Part shown: piece by piece, positions 7,542 through 16,319 of the stretch | How positions within the stretch are numbered: the first letter of the stretch is position 1 | Layout of the letters: every line of letters begins with the position of its first letter | Notes under the pieces: model-generated | Databases searched by the model: none | What the model was told of the DNA's origin: nothing | What the model saw: the letters and a program-made list of their open reading frames with translations, nothing else | Source: Kiritimatiellia bacterium | GTDB taxonomy: Bacteria > Verrucomicrobiota > Kiritimatiellia > RFP12 > UBA1067 | Assembly: GCA_017514235.1 (NCBI GenBank) | Contig: JAFWKK010000038.1 | Coordinates: 62,001 to 126,000 of the forward strand | Length of the DNA stretch: 64,000 bases | Direction of reading: 5' to 3' | Translations under genes and position numbers: made by a program

Positions 7542-10127
7542 TTACTTCCGGTTTCTCCTAAGGAACCCGCGCAACAGCCCGAACAGCACCACCAGCGCAG
7601 GGACAAGCGCGATGTTGATGCACTTGAGCCTAAGCCCCAGCGAGTCGATGTCGGCAGTGAGTTCCTTGCGGACGTTCTTGAGCTGCTTGCGCGTCTCGGC
7701 CTGCGCCTTGCGGAGCTTGACGATCTCCTCCTGCTGCTCGCGGGAGAGGATGTAGCGCTCGTCGCCGCTCTTCTGCTTCTGCAGGGCCTGCAAGCGCTGC
7801 TGTGTCATCTGAAGCTCGGCCTCGAAGTCGGCCTCGCGGCGCTGCCACTTTCGCATCGCCTGGGCCTCCAGCTCGTTCACCACGGTGAACGGACGGTCGG
7901 AGACGCCGCGCGACCTCACGCCAATGAGCTCCTCGCGCCCGGCGAACTGCTCGATAACGTTGGAGAAGAGCGTAAGGTTGTCGTTTATGAGCTGCGGGAT
8001 GTTGCCGAACGGAGTCTTCATCATTCGCACGCAGAAGTCGTCCGCCAGGAAGTCTGTGTCGGCAAAGAGGATTACGGATCCCTTGCCCTCGGAGAGCGCC
8101 TTCGAGACGTCGTTGGTCCCGTCGGGCCCCTTCGGATACGCCGTCTTGAACGTGCCGGAGAGACGGGCGGCGAGTATGCGCTCGTGGCCGTCGGGAATCA
8201 TGTCCTTCACGCCGCCGCCGAACTGCACGGACATCTTGTCAACCGAGCAGGAGTTGTCTTTGGAGGTCTTGATGACCGGCGTAAAGACGAGGTCCATGTC
8301 CTTCTTCTCGTACACGAACGCGCCGGCGAACGGGAACATCACCTGCGAGAGGCGCGAGACGAGCAAGTCGCCCTTGTCCATGTTGTCCGTGGCGAGCGAG
8401 AGGAACGCCGGGTTGTCGTCAACGCCGCCCTGCCCGTTGTTGAGCTTGGTCGCGGCGGCGAGGTCGCCGGTTATCTTCGACGTGTCGAACTTGACGCCCC
8501 ATGCGTCGAAGAGCTTGCCGAGCGTCGACGGACCGTCTCCGCCGCCGCCCATCTGCATCATCATCGGATTCTGCTTCTGGCGGCTGGCGATCATGTCTTT
8601 GATGCTGAACGGGTCGACGCACGCGATGAGCTTGCCGCCGCGCAGCACGAACTGGTCGATGGCGTAGAGCGTCTTGTCGGAAAGATCCTTCGCGTGCAGC
8701 AGAACGAGCGTCTTGACGTCGGCGTCTATCGAGTCCGCGTCCGTCGCGACCGTGCGCACCTCGTAGTCCTTGCCGAGCTCCGAGAACGCGGCCCAGCCCT
8801 CTGGCGGACGCTGGCCCATCTGCATCATCATCGGGTTCATCTGCCCGCCAAGGACATCGCCAAGCGATGTCATCACCCCTATGACCGGACGCTCCGGCCA
8901 CGCCACGCGCGTTACAAGACGGGTGATGTCGTACTCCAGCGTCGACTCGGTGCGCGGGGAAAGCGTACCAAGCGTCTGCTCGTTGTCGCCGCAGACGGCT
9001 ACGACGCCGAAATAGATCGGAGAACCGAACGGGTTCACGGTCTGCGGCTCGACGCCGTAGCGCTGCGCCCATTCCTCGGCATCGGAATCTGGCTTCGGAT
9101 CATAGGCCTCGAGGACGATGTGCCCGCCCCCTGCGCGTTCGTATTCCTTGAGCAGGTTCTGCACGCGGCTGGCGTAGGTCTTCAGCTGCATCGGCATGTC
9201 GGCCGCGGACGTGCTGACGTAGTACTTGAGCGTCACGTCCTCCTCCAGCTTGGAGAGCACTGTCTTGGACCCGTCGGAAAGCGTGTAGAAGCGCTCGGCG
9301 GTGAGGTCGATCCGGAGCGGAAGGTTCGCAAGGATCACGTCGAAGGCCACGACGATTGCGGCAAGGGCGACGAGGCCGACCGCCCCCCTGGATGCGCCGC
9401 GACGGCCGTCGGTGACGGTCTTGGCAAGCGCCAGGGCAAGCACGACGACGCCGACGTAGAACCCGACGTCCGAGAAGTCAAGGACGCCACGCCGCATCGA
9501 CTCGAAGTGCGTGAGCAGCGAGCAGGACGCCACGCCGTTCACTATCGCGCTCGGCACACCCCAGTTCGCCACGGCGGTCGTCACGGGATCGAAACCGACG
9601 ATCATCAGAACGAACACCATCGCCAGCGACACGACGAAGCCGATCACGCTGGAGCGGGAAAGCGTCGAGGCGAACACGCCGATCGCCGCCGCCGCGCCGG
9701 ACATCAGCACGGAGCCGAGGTAGCCGCAGAACACGGAGCCCCAGTCGGGCGAACCGAGGTAGCCTGCCGTCAGCGCCACCGGGAACGTAAGACCGAGGGC
9801 TATCGCCAGGAATGACCACGCCGCGAGGAACTTGCCTATCAGCGCCTCCCACACGGTCATCGGCAGGGTGAGCAGCAACTCGGCGGTGCCGTTGCGGCGC
9901 TCGTCGGCCCAAAGGCCCATCGTGGCCGCAGGCACGAGCAGCAGGTACACCCACGGGTGCCAGAAGAAGAACGGCGTGAGATCCGCCTGGCGGCGCTCGT
10001 AGAACATCGCCACGCCGAAGGTCAAGAACCCGATCAGCACGAGGAACGCGGTGAGAAACACGTACGCGACGGGCGCGTCAAAGTACGCCTTGAACTCCCG
10101 CTTGAACACAGCCTTTATGTTTTTCAT
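7542..10127 (-). CDS. Fused ABC-2 permease and GldG-like auxiliary protein
   Basis: An 861-residue fusion. Residues about 1-245 are an ABC-2 type permease with six membrane segments (GldF/NosY-like). Residues about 255-740 match the GldG / ABC-type auxiliary domain, including PERPVIGVMTSLGD and a segment resembling the putative nucleotide-hydrolase-like fold. Residues about 760-830 form a charged coiled coil and a final membrane anchor follows (about 837-855, ending FLRRNRK). GldF and GldG are separate in Bacteroidota gliding operons; here they are one polypeptide. The ATPase partner lies immediately upstream (stop and ATG separated by one base). The motif PMMMQMG occurs twice (about 428 and 533). 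Confidence 0.85.
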   Translation of the reverse strand: MKNIKAVFKREFKAYFDAPVAYVFLTAFLVLIGFLTFGVAMFYERRQADLTPFFFWHPWVYLLLVPAATMGLWADERRNGTAELLLTLPMTVWEALIGKFLAAWSFLAIALGLTFPVALTAGYLGSPDWGSVFCGYLGSVLMSGAAAAIGVFASTLSRSSVIGFVVSLAMVFVLMIVGFDPVTTAVANWGVPSAIVNGVASCSLLTHFESMRRGVLDFSDVGFYVGVVVLALALAKTVTDGRRGASRGAVGLVALAAIVVAFDVILANLPLRIDLTAERFYTLSDGSKTVLSKLEEDVTLKYYVSTSAADMPMQLKTYASRVQNLLKEYERAGGGHIVLEAYDPKPDSDAEEWAQRYGVEPQTVNPFGSPIYFGVVAVCGDNEQTLGTLSPRTESTLEYDITRLVTRVAWPERPVIGVMTSLGDVLGGQMNPMMMQMGQRPPEGWAAFSELGKDYEVRTVATDADSIDADVKTLVLLHAKDLSDKTLYAIDQFVLRGGKLIACVDPFSIKDMIASRQKQNPMMMQMGGGGDGPSTLGKLFDAWGVKFDTSKITGDLAAATKLNNGQGGVDDNPAFLSLATDNMDKGDLLVSRLSQVMFPFAGAFVYEKKDMDLVFTPVIKTSKDNSCSVDKMSVQFGGGVKDMIPDGHERILAARLSGTFKTAYPKGPDGTNDVSKALSEGKGSVILFADTDFLADDFCVRMMKTPFGNIPQLINDNLTLFSNVIEQFAGREELIGVRSRGVSDRPFTVVNELEAQAMRKWQRREADFEAELQMTQQRLQALQKQKSGDERYILSREQQEEIVKLRKAQAETRKQLKNVRKELTADIDSLGLRLKCINIALVPALVVLFGLLRGFLRRNRK

Positions 10128-10128
10128 G

Positions 10129-10869
10129 CTACTTCGCCTCCCCCATCGTCAGGTTGCGGAAGATGACGTCCAGGTCGCCGCTCGGATCAAGCTTCTTCAG
10201 CTCTGCGACGGATATCTTCGCATCCGTCTCGGATCCGGTCTTCGCCACGCCGTCGGAAATGATCACCGCGTGAGTGCAGACCGCATCTACCTCCTCAAGG
10301 ATATGAGTCGAGATGATGACAGCCTTGCCTTCCTCCTCGGCCATGCGGCGGATCATCTTGCGGACCTCGAATTTCTGGTTCGGGTCGAGACCGTCGGTCG
10401 GCTCGTCCATGATCAGGACCTTCGGGTCATTGATTATCGCCGCCGCGAACGCGGTGCGCTGGCGGTAGCCCTTGGAGAGCGTCTCTATCGTCTGGTTGGC
10501 CCGTGCGCCCAGCTTCGCCTTCTCGATTGCGCCGGACACGGCCTTCTTCACGTCGGCGCAGCCGCGTATCTCGGCCACGAAGGCGAGGTAGTCGCCAACC
10601 GTCATCGCACGATAGCTCGGAGCAGACTCCGGCAGGTAGCCGAGGGCGCTCTTCGCCGCGATCGGATCGGACGAGATGTCATGACCCTCTATGACGGCGG
10701 TGCCTGACGTCGGCGGCAGGAAGCCGGTTATCATACGCATGGTCGTTGACTTTCCGGCGCCGTTCGGCCCCAAGAAACCGAGCACCTCGCCTTCCGAAAC
10801 CGTGAAGGAGACCCCCTTCACAGCCTCGAAGTCGCCGAAGCGCTTCTTTAGGCATTTCACTTCAAGCAT
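10129..10869 (-). CDS. ABC transporter ATP-binding protein, GldA/CcmA-like
   Basis: A 246-residue cytoplasmic ATPase that drives the fused permease encoded next. It has Walker A GPNGAGKST (about 34-42), a Q-loop, signature LSKGYRQR (a variant of LSGGQ, typical of the ABC-2 exporter group), Walker B VLIMDEPTDGLDP and the H-loop STHIL. The start is ATG at 10869 with an AAAGGAC ribosome site and an extended -10 promoter about 30 bases upstream. First gene of a three-gene operon (ATPase, permease/GldG, DUF4340). Confidence 0.9.
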   Translation of the reverse strand: MLEVKCLKKRFGDFEAVKGVSFTVSEGEVLGFLGPNGAGKSTTMRMITGFLPPTSGTAVIEGHDISSDPIAAKSALGYLPESAPSYRAMTVGDYLAFVAEIRGCADVKKAVSGAIEKAKLGARANQTIETLSKGYRQRTAFAAAIINDPKVLIMDEPTDGLDPNQKFEVRKMIRRMAEEEGKAVIISTHILEEVDAVCTHAVIISDGVAKTGSETDAKISVAELKKLDPSGDLDVIFRNLTMGEAK

Positions 10870-10899
10870 GTCAGTTGTCCTTTCAGCAATTGAGGTGAT

Positions 10900-10905
10900 A
10901 TTATA
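10900..10905 (-). promoter_or_regulatory. Extended -10 promoter of the ABC ATPase operon
   Basis: TGATATAAT on the minus strand (-10 hexamer at these bases), 30 bases before the ATG. No -35 box at the right distance. Confidence 0.6.
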
Positions 10906-10985
10906 TCACATTCCTTAACTCAACTGCACGGGGAAAGTGTAGCAGACGAATGTAAACAGATTGTAAACGGAATGAATTTCGCCAT

Positions 10986-11062
10986 TGGTCGGAGCGGAGG
11001 GATTTGAACCCTCGGCCTTTTGCTCCCGAAGCAAACGCGCTACCAGGCTGCGCTACGCTCCG
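10986..11062 (-). tRNA. tRNA-Pro (anticodon CGG)
   Basis: A complete cloverleaf on the minus strand: acceptor CGGAGCG/CGCTCCG, discriminator A and an encoded CCA; T arm GAGGG-TTCAAAT-CCCTC; anticodon stem TTTGC/GCAAA around the loop TTCGGGA, which places CGG at positions 34-36. Confidence 0.96.
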
Positions 11063-11082
11063 ACATGGCCGAACGGATGCGT

Positions 11083-11088
11083 ATTATA
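11083..11088 (-). promoter_or_regulatory. Extended -10 promoter of tRNA-Pro
   Basis: TGCTATAAT on the minus strand; the hexamer ends 20 bases before the tRNA 5' end. Confidence 0.6.
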
Positions 11089-11118
11089 GCAAAGGTTGCG
11101 CGGAGGCGCAAGTGGGCT

Positions 11119-11481
11119 TCACATCTGAGCGCGATTGACGAAGTATACGGCGCCGATTACGCAGAGAATCGCCCAGAGATAGTCCCACCGCCACCTCTCG
11201 CCCATGAAAAGGATCATGAACGGGACGAAGACCGAGAGCGCGACCACCTCCTGGACGATCTTCAGCTGCGCCACGTTCAACCCGGCCGACGCCCCTATCC
11301 TGTTAGCCGGCACGGCGATGGAATACTCTACGAGCGCGATCAGCCAGCTGACCAGGACAATGGCGACAATCGGCCATCGCGCCGCGCCCGGCCTCTGAAG
11401 TTTCAGATGCCAGTACCACGCGAAAGTCATGAACAGGTTGCTGCATACGAGCATCGATACAGCGATAACGACTTTGCCCAC
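11119..11481 (-). CDS. DUF486 small membrane protein (DMT superfamily)
   Basis: A 120-residue protein with four predicted membrane segments, of the DUF486 family, a short relative of the drug/metabolite transporter superfamily. Family-typical stretches are FMTFAWYWHLK near the N terminus, VEYSIAVPANRIG in the middle and the helix that ends GAVYFVNRA. The substrate is unknown. The start is GTG at 11481 with a strong AAAGGAGG ribosome site; an extended -10 (TGCTATAAT) lies at 11528-11533. A single-gene unit between tRNA genes. Confidence 0.88.
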   Translation of the reverse strand: MGKVVIAVSMLVCSNLFMTFAWYWHLKLQRPGAARWPIVAIVLVSWLIALVEYSIAVPANRIGASAGLNVAQLKIVQEVVALSVFVPFMILFMGERWRWDYLWAILCVIGAVYFVNRAQM

Positions 11482-11527
11482 AAACCCTCCTTTTGCACCG
11501 GGCGGATGCGCCTGACTTTAAATGATT

Positions 11528-11533
11528 ATTATA
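11528..11533 (-). promoter_or_regulatory. Extended -10 promoter of the DUF486 gene
   Basis: TGCTATAAT on the minus strand, 46 bases before the GTG start. Confidence 0.6.
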
Positions 11534-11570
11534 GCAAAACGCCGCGGACTTGTCTGCGGCATCGGCACAC

Positions 11571-11600
11571 TTGACTTCGACTGGGGTTTTTCGGTATAAT
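11571..11600 (+). promoter_or_regulatory. Promoter of the Gly-Leu-Ser tRNA cluster
   Basis: TTGACT (11571-11576) and TATAAT (11595-11600) with an 18-base spacer, 22 bases before tRNA-Gly. It is the only promoter here with an obvious -35 box, which fits a strong stable-RNA promoter. Confidence 0.8.
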
Positions 11601-11622
11601 TTCCGCCGTTCGTCTGGAGAAA

Positions 11623-11696
11623 GCGGGCGTAGCTCAATGGCAGAGCTCCAGCCTTCCAAGCTGGCTACGAGGGTTCGATTCCCTTCGCCCGCTCCA
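11623..11696 (+). tRNA. tRNA-Gly (anticodon TCC)
   Basis: Acceptor GCGGGCG/CGCCCGC, discriminator T, encoded CCA; anticodon stem CCAGC/GCTGG around CTTCCAA (TCC at 34-36); T loop TTCGATT. Confidence 0.96.
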
Positions 11697-11707
11697 AGGC
11701 AGATTCA

Positions 11708-11793
11708 GCCAGGGTGGCGTAATGGCAGCCGCGGCAGACTCAAAATCTGCTGTTCGCGAGAACGTGCGGGTTCGAGTCCCGCCTCTGGCACCA
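11708..11793 (+). tRNA. tRNA-Leu (anticodon CAA)
   Basis: Acceptor GCCAGGG/CTCTGGC, discriminator A, encoded CCA; anticodon stem GCAGA/TCTGC around CTCAAAA (CAA at 34-36); a long class II variable arm; T arm GCGGG-TTCGAGT-CCCGC. Confidence 0.96.
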
Positions 11794-11809
11794 GATGGGC
11801 GTGGCGACT

Positions 11810-11899
11810 GGAGGGGTGTCCGAGTGGTCGATGGTGCAACCTTGGAAAGGTTGTGTGGGCGCAAGTCCACCGGGGGTTCGAATCCCCCCCCCTCCGCCA
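11810..11899 (+). tRNA. tRNA-Ser (anticodon GGA)
   Basis: Acceptor GGAGGGG/CCCCTCC, discriminator G, encoded CCA; anticodon loop TTGGAAA (GGA at 34-36); a long variable arm (GTGGGCGCAAGTCCAC) typical of tRNA-Ser. It ends 11 bases before the convergent permease stop. Confidence 0.96.
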
Positions 11900-11910
11900 A
11901 TTGCTTTAAT

Positions 11911-12864
11911 TTACCTTTTCCCGGCGAGCCGCACGCGGGGGTCGAGCAACCCGTACAGCAGGTCCGTCACCAGGTTGACGAACTGGTAGAGCAATGCACC
12001 CAGCACTACCACCGCGCGAACGACTGCCATGTCAGAGGAATGGATCGCGTTGATGGAAACGGAACCGAGCCCCGGTATGCCGAAGAAGCTCTCAAGAAGA
12101 AGCGACCCCGCGAAGAGGCCGGGTATCGACAGCGAAACGTAGGTAGCTATCGGTATCAGCGCATTGGGCAGAACGTGCCGCAGCATTACCGCCGTGCGCG
12201 AAAGGCCCTTGGCGCGCGCGGTGAGCACATACGGACGGTAAAGCTCGTCAAGAATCGCGGTGCGGAAGAAGCGCACGTCTGTGCCGAGCGAAGAGAGAAT
12301 GCCTATCAAGACCGGCAGCACGAGGTAGAACGCGTTCTCGTAGCCCCATACAGGGAATAGCCCCGCCTTGTAGGAGAGAAAGAACTGCCCCGCCAGCACC
12401 CATACGACGTAGTTGACGCTCATGAGCACAGTGGAGCCGACGAGAATCGCCTTGTCTGCCGCACCGCTGCGGAAACGGGCCGCCAGCATCGCCAGCATGA
12501 GCCCAAGCGCGACACAGCCTGCGAGGATAGGCACAGTGAGGGAGAGGGACGGGCCTACGCCGCGCCGCAGGACGTCAATCACCGGCTCTTGATTCTCGAT
12601 GGAATACCCGAAGTCGCCGCGGCACAGGTCGCCGACGAAGCGGAACAGCTGACTGTCGAACGGATTGTCGCGACCGATTATCAGCGGCTTGTCGTAACCC
12701 CACTTGCGGTTGAACGCGGCTATCGACTCGGCGGTCGCGTTCTTGCCCAGTATCGCTTCCGCCGGAGAACCGCCGACAACGTTGAAAAGAACGAACGCAA
12801 CGAGCACTATGCCGGCCGTGGTCGGAACAGTCTCCAGCAGCCTTCTCAGGACATAGCGCAGCAT
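11911..12864 (-). CDS. OppB/DppB-type ABC transporter permease
   Basis: A 317-residue inner-membrane permease of the peptide/nickel importer class. The N terminus MLRYVLRRLLETVPTTAG is typical of OppB/DppB/YejB; a large periplasmic loop (about 30-95) precedes five membrane segments, and the EAA-like cytoplasmic loop YVLTARAKGLSRTAVMLRHV couples to an ATPase. No OppC, ATPase or binding-protein gene is adjacent, so this subunit is orphaned here: it follows ptsI by six bases and ends at the tRNA cluster. Partners are presumably encoded elsewhere. Confidence 0.85.
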   Translation of the reverse strand: MLRYVLRRLLETVPTTAGIVLVAFVLFNVVGGSPAEAILGKNATAESIAAFNRKWGYDKPLIIGRDNPFDSQLFRFVGDLCRGDFGYSIENQEPVIDVLRRGVGPSLSLTVPILAGCVALGLMLAMLAARFRSGAADKAILVGSTVLMSVNYVVWVLAGQFFLSYKAGLFPVWGYENAFYLVLPVLIGILSSLGTDVRFFRTAILDELYRPYVLTARAKGLSRTAVMLRHVLPNALIPIATYVSLSIPGLFAGSLLLESFFGIPGLGSVSINAIHSSDMAVVRAVVVLGALLYQFVNLVTDLLYGLLDPRVRLAGKR

Positions 12865-12870
12865 GGCCGG

Positions 12871-14661
12871 TCAGAGCGCGATGTTGTCAAGGTCGGGGAT
12901 GTGTGCGAGCATCCACCGCCGGCAGCATTCCATGATCTCGCGACCAGTCGCCCCGTCGCCCATCGCTTCGACCGCACCAAGGTAGTCGTTGAGGTCGTCG
13001 CGCGTCAGCCTGGAAAGCAGCTTCGAGATTACGGGTATGTACGTGGCGGACATCGACAGGTGATCGGCTCCCATTGCCGCCCACAGCACGCCGACAAGCG
13101 GGTCTGCTGCAGATTCTCCGCATACGCCGACGGATATCTCATGCCGCTTCGCCGCGTCTATCACGCCTCGCATGAGCTTCAGCACTGCTGGATTCGTCGG
13201 CTGGTATAGCGAAGCGACCGCATCGTTGCCGCGGTCCGCAGCCATCGTGTACTGTATGAGGTCGTTCGTGCCTATCGAGAAAAAGTCGGCGAGAGCGGCG
13301 AACGCATCGGCATTGACTGCAGCAGCGGGAACCTCGATCATCGTCCCGACCTTCATGTCGCGGTCATAGGCGACGCCCTCGCCGTCCAGCTCGCGCCGCA
13401 CGTCGTCTAAGATACGAGCTGACGCCTGGAGCTCTTCCACGCAAGAGACCATCGGATACATCAGGCGCACGTTGCCGGCGGCCGACGCGCGGAGAACCGC
13501 CCGCAGCTGCGTGCGAAACACGGCGGGGTTCGACAGGAGATACCTAATGGAACGGTTGCCGAGAAAAGGGTTCGGCTCGCGGCGGGGGGCGTCCTGGCGC
13601 GAAAGGAGGCTGAACATCTTGTCTCCGCCGATGTCGAGCGCGCGTATGGTAACGAACCCGCCCGAAGAGAGCGTTGCCGCGAAGTCTGCAGCCTCGCGGT
13701 ATGCGGAGGCCTGTTCGTCTTCCGTCGGCTCACGCTCGGCGTTGAGCCACAGGTATTCGCTGCGGTACAGGCCGATGCCGCGCGCGCCGAGCCCGCGAAT
13801 GTCGTCGAACGGCACTCCCGGATGTACGTTGGCGAAGAGCGGCACGTCTCCTCCGCTGCGGAGCGTGCCTGACGGATGCCGACTGGCGACTGACACCTCT
13901 TCTGACAGCTCGCGCTGCCGCTCCACGAGGTCATGGAACCGCAGAATGGCTTCGCGGTCCGGCGCAACCGTGACCGTGCCTGAGGTGCCGTCCAGCAGCA
14001 CCGTTTCCCCGGCACGGACTGCGGACGTGATACTGCCCAGACCCGTGACGGCCGGGATGCCCATCGCGCGCGCCAGCAGCGCGACGTGGCTCGTCGTCGA
14101 CCCGCCGTTGGTGGCGAAGCCGAGCACGAGGTCTCGCGGCAGCTGCACGGTCTCGGACGGGGTCAGATCGTCAGCGACGACTATCGCAGGCGTCTTTAGT
14201 TCAAGATGAGGATTGGAAGCAAAGCCGACCAGCGCCTTCAGGAGACGCCGCTCCACGTCGTCCAGGTCGCGGACACGTTCGCGGAAATACGGGTCGTTCA
14301 TGCGGGAGAACCGCTCGCGCGCCTCGGCGACCGTCTGCTTGACCGCAGACTCGGCGTTCAGGCGTTTTTCGGTCACGCGGCGAACAATCTCATTGGCGAG
14401 CATCGGGTCCTGCAGGATCATCAGGTGCCCCTCAAAAATCTTGGCCTCGTCCTTGCCAGAGCGCTCGCTTAGCACGGCAATCAGCCCCTCAAGGTCGCGC
14501 GCCGCCTCGGTCGTCGCCCGCCTCAGGCGCAAGCGCTCGTCTTCCTCGCGCCCCGGCTCGACGACATATTCGGGAACAGGCATGTCACCGTCGCCGCGGT
14601 ATATGAAGACGGGGCCGATAGCGAAACCGCGCGCCGTAGGCAGGCCCGTCAGAGTCCTCAT
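12871..14661 (-). CDS. ptsI: PTS enzyme I (phosphoenolpyruvate-protein phosphotransferase)
   Basis: Transfers phosphate from phosphoenolpyruvate to HPr. A 596-residue protein starting MRTLTGLPTARG (ATG 14659-14661), chosen because it lies seven bases after the ptsH stop; a longer reading from 14724 would overlap ptsH. The active His is 192 in GGSTTSHVALLARAMGIPAV; the PEP-binding barrel includes GIGLYRSEYLW and the C-terminal SIGTNDLIQYTMAADR and CGESAADP blocks. No enzyme II gene is in the window, and HPr kinase lies two genes upstream, which points to a regulatory rather than sugar-transporting phosphorelay. Confidence 0.95.
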   Translation of the reverse strand: MRTLTGLPTARGFAIGPVFIYRGDGDMPVPEYVVEPGREEDERLRLRRATTEAARDLEGLIAVLSERSGKDEAKIFEGHLMILQDPMLANEIVRRVTEKRLNAESAVKQTVAEARERFSRMNDPYFRERVRDLDDVERRLLKALVGFASNPHLELKTPAIVVADDLTPSETVQLPRDLVLGFATNGGSTTSHVALLARAMGIPAVTGLGSITSAVRAGETVLLDGTSGTVTVAPDREAILRFHDLVERQRELSEEVSVASRHPSGTLRSGGDVPLFANVHPGVPFDDIRGLGARGIGLYRSEYLWLNAEREPTEDEQASAYREAADFAATLSSGGFVTIRALDIGGDKMFSLLSRQDAPRREPNPFLGNRSIRYLLSNPAVFRTQLRAVLRASAAGNVRLMYPMVSCVEELQASARILDDVRRELDGEGVAYDRDMKVGTMIEVPAAAVNADAFAALADFFSIGTNDLIQYTMAADRGNDAVASLYQPTNPAVLKLMRGVIDAAKRHEISVGVCGESAADPLVGVLWAAMGADHLSMSATYIPVISKLLSRLTRDDLNDYLGAVEAMGDGATGREIMECCRRWMLAHIPDLDNIAL

Positions 14662-14668
14662 GGGACAG

Positions 14669-14956
14669 TCACTGCTCATCAGGTATGTCGAACTTGCGCT
14701 GCACCAGCGCCTCCAGCTCGTCAAGCGCCTCCGACGCCTGCGGCCCGGACGCCGTAACGCGCAACACTGTTCCGCACACTGCCTCGAGCGTCATCAGCGC
14801 CATGATCGACTTGCCCGAGACGACGTTGCCGTCCTTCTCGACCTCGACATCGGCGTCAAAGCGACTCGCGCATTTGGCGAAGAGCCCGGCCGGCCGCACG
14901 TGCATGCCATACTTGTTCAGGAGCCGAAGCTCCCTCGTGATCTTATCCGTACTCAT
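14669..14956 (-). CDS. ptsH: Phosphocarrier protein HPr
   Basis: A 95-residue phosphocarrier. His19 in GMHVRPAGLF accepts phosphate from enzyme I, and Ser50 in SGKSIMALM corresponds to the regulatory serine (Ser46 of Bacillus subtilis HPr) phosphorylated by HPr kinase. The N terminus is about four residues longer than classical HPr. Its ATG overlaps the hprK stop as ATGA. Presence of both phosphorylation sites together with hprK and ptsI in one operon supports a complete regulatory loop. Confidence 0.97.
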   Translation of the reverse strand: MSTDKITRELRLLNKYGMHVRPAGLFAKCASRFDADVEVEKDGNVVSGKSIMALMTLEAVCGTVLRVTASGPQASEALDELEALVQRKFDIPDEQ

Positions 14957-15957
14957 CGTCTCCCCCTCTTTTTCGCAGTCTTAGCCTGCATTGCGTCGGC
15001 GCGCTTCCGCAGGCGTTCGGAAAGCCCGTCGACTGGATCCACCCCGGACATCAGCAGTTTCTGCTGCATGGCAGCGGTCTCGACGAGATTCACAAGGTCA
15101 CGTCCCTCGGACACAGGTATCATGACGTTCGGCACGTCAACTCCGAGAATGGTCTTCACGCGGCGCGTCTGGCCGATGCGGTCGACCTCGCCCTTCACGT
15201 CCTGCAGGCGCCTGAACGTGATCACGAGCTCCAACTGCTTCTCCCCGCGCACCGCCGCCACCCCGAAGATGCTCGGGATGTGCATTATGCCTATGCCGCG
15301 TATCTCCATGTAGCCGGCAGTCGATTCGGACGCCGACCCGAACAACAGGCCATTGCCGACCTCCTTGCGCACGCAAGTGAGATCATCGGCTATGAGCGAG
15401 CAGCCGCGCTTGATCAGCCCGAGCGCCGTTTCCGACTTGCCGAGCCCCGGCTCGCCCTCGATCAGCACGCCAAGCCCGCAGACCTCGACCATCGTGCCAT
15501 AGATCGACGCCGTAGGCGCACTGAGCCTCTCCAGCACAAACGCGCTCAGGTGGGCGAAGATGCGGGTCTTCAGCGGCGACGTCATGATCACCGCGCCGGA
15601 CTTCTCGCCAAGCGCGATCTCGTCGTCGCTCGGCTTCTGCCCGTTGGTGAATATGAAGCAGAACGCGCGCCGGTCGATCAGGGCCTGGAAGCGCTGGCGC
15701 CGGGTCTCTTCGTCGAGAGTGCGCAGATACGCCATCTCGGCGTTGCCTATCAGCTGCAGCCGCCGCCATGCGAAGTGGTCGTAGAACCCCGTCAACGCCA
15801 GCCCGGGCCGGTTGACGATCGGCTCCTCCACGGTGCGCTGCAGATTCGCGCCCCCGGAAACGAGCGTGAGGGAAAGCTCGTCGCGCCCGGCCTCGTAGAA
15901 GTCGGACACGGTAAGCGTACGCCCCTTCGCGCTCGCTCTAGTGGGCAGCGTTTCCAT
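14953..15957 (-). CDS. hprK: HPr kinase/phosphorylase
   Basis: Phosphorylates HPr on its regulatory serine and reverses the reaction. I take METLPTRASAK (ATG 15955-15957) as the start because a longer reading would overlap hpf; this gives 334 residues. The Walker A loop is GEPGLGKSETA (168-178), followed by GCSLIADDLTCV and the HPrK signature around EIRGIGIMHIPSIFG. The histidine that precedes the P-loop domain in Firmicutes enzymes (SIHG or SMHG) is Tyr153 here (SIYG), which could shift the kinase/phosphorylase balance. A basic tail (KTAKKRGRR) ends the protein. Confidence 0.93.
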   Translation of the reverse strand: METLPTRASAKGRTLTVSDFYEAGRDELSLTLVSGGANLQRTVEEPIVNRPGLALTGFYDHFAWRRLQLIGNAEMAYLRTLDEETRRQRFQALIDRRAFCFIFTNGQKPSDDEIALGEKSGAVIMTSPLKTRIFAHLSAFVLERLSAPTASIYGTMVEVCGLGVLIEGEPGLGKSETALGLIKRGCSLIADDLTCVRKEVGNGLLFGSASESTAGYMEIRGIGIMHIPSIFGVAAVRGEKQLELVITFRRLQDVKGEVDRIGQTRRVKTILGVDVPNVMIPVSEGRDLVNLVETAAMQQKLLMSGVDPVDGLSERLRKRADAMQAKTAKKRGRR

Positions 15958-15964
15958 AGGTTGC

Positions 15965-16300
15965 TCAGTTCTTCGCGGACGCCGCACGCTGGCGGCGGAC
16001 CGTTCCCTTGCGGGCCTTGACGCGCATCTTCAGCAACTGCCGCTCCGCACGGGCTGCGGCCGTGTCGATCACGCTCTTCGCCGACTCGGAGAACTCCTTC
16101 GCACCGACAGCCGTCTCGCCGAGGCGGTTCGCCACGACTTCAGCCATGTACATGTGCTTCTTCACGTCGACGTCTATCACGATGGAGACCTTAGTCACCT
16201 TCGGAAAGCGCTCCTTGAGCTGCGTCATCCGCTTCTCCGCATACTCCTTCAGCGACTCTATGCGCACGTCGCTGTGCCTCATCGTCACTTCTATGCTCAT
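15965..16300 (-). CDS. hpf: Ribosome hibernation promoting factor, short form
   Basis: A 111-residue HPF/RaiA-family protein that binds the 30S decoding site and helps inactivate ribosomes in stationary phase. The start MSIEVTMRHSDVRIE (ATG 16298-16300) has an AAAGGAG ribosome site 8 bases upstream; the longer reading from 16429 runs into lptB. Typical features are the beta strand KVSIVIDVDVKK and the helix ESAKSVIDTAAARAERQL. It lacks the C-terminal dimerisation domain of long HPF; instead there is a basic tail. It sits between lptB and hprK, like the lptB-rpoN-hpf-ptsN order of Proteobacteria but without rpoN. Confidence 0.92.
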   Translation of the reverse strand: MSIEVTMRHSDVRIESLKEYAEKRMTQLKERFPKVTKVSIVIDVDVKKHMYMAEVVANRLGETAVGAKEFSESAKSVIDTAAARAERQLLKMRVKARKGTVRRQRAASAKN

Positions 16301-16319
16301 CTCTTTTTTCTCCTTTCCT

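Noticed and set aside
7443-9815. 790-codon open frame on the plus strand
   Set aside because: Antisense shadow of the fused ABC permease gene; Arg/His/Glu-rich translation without recognisable domains.
14662-14724. Longer start for ptsI
   Set aside because: The extra 21 residues overlap ptsH and are unlike enzyme I; the start at 14661 matches the family.
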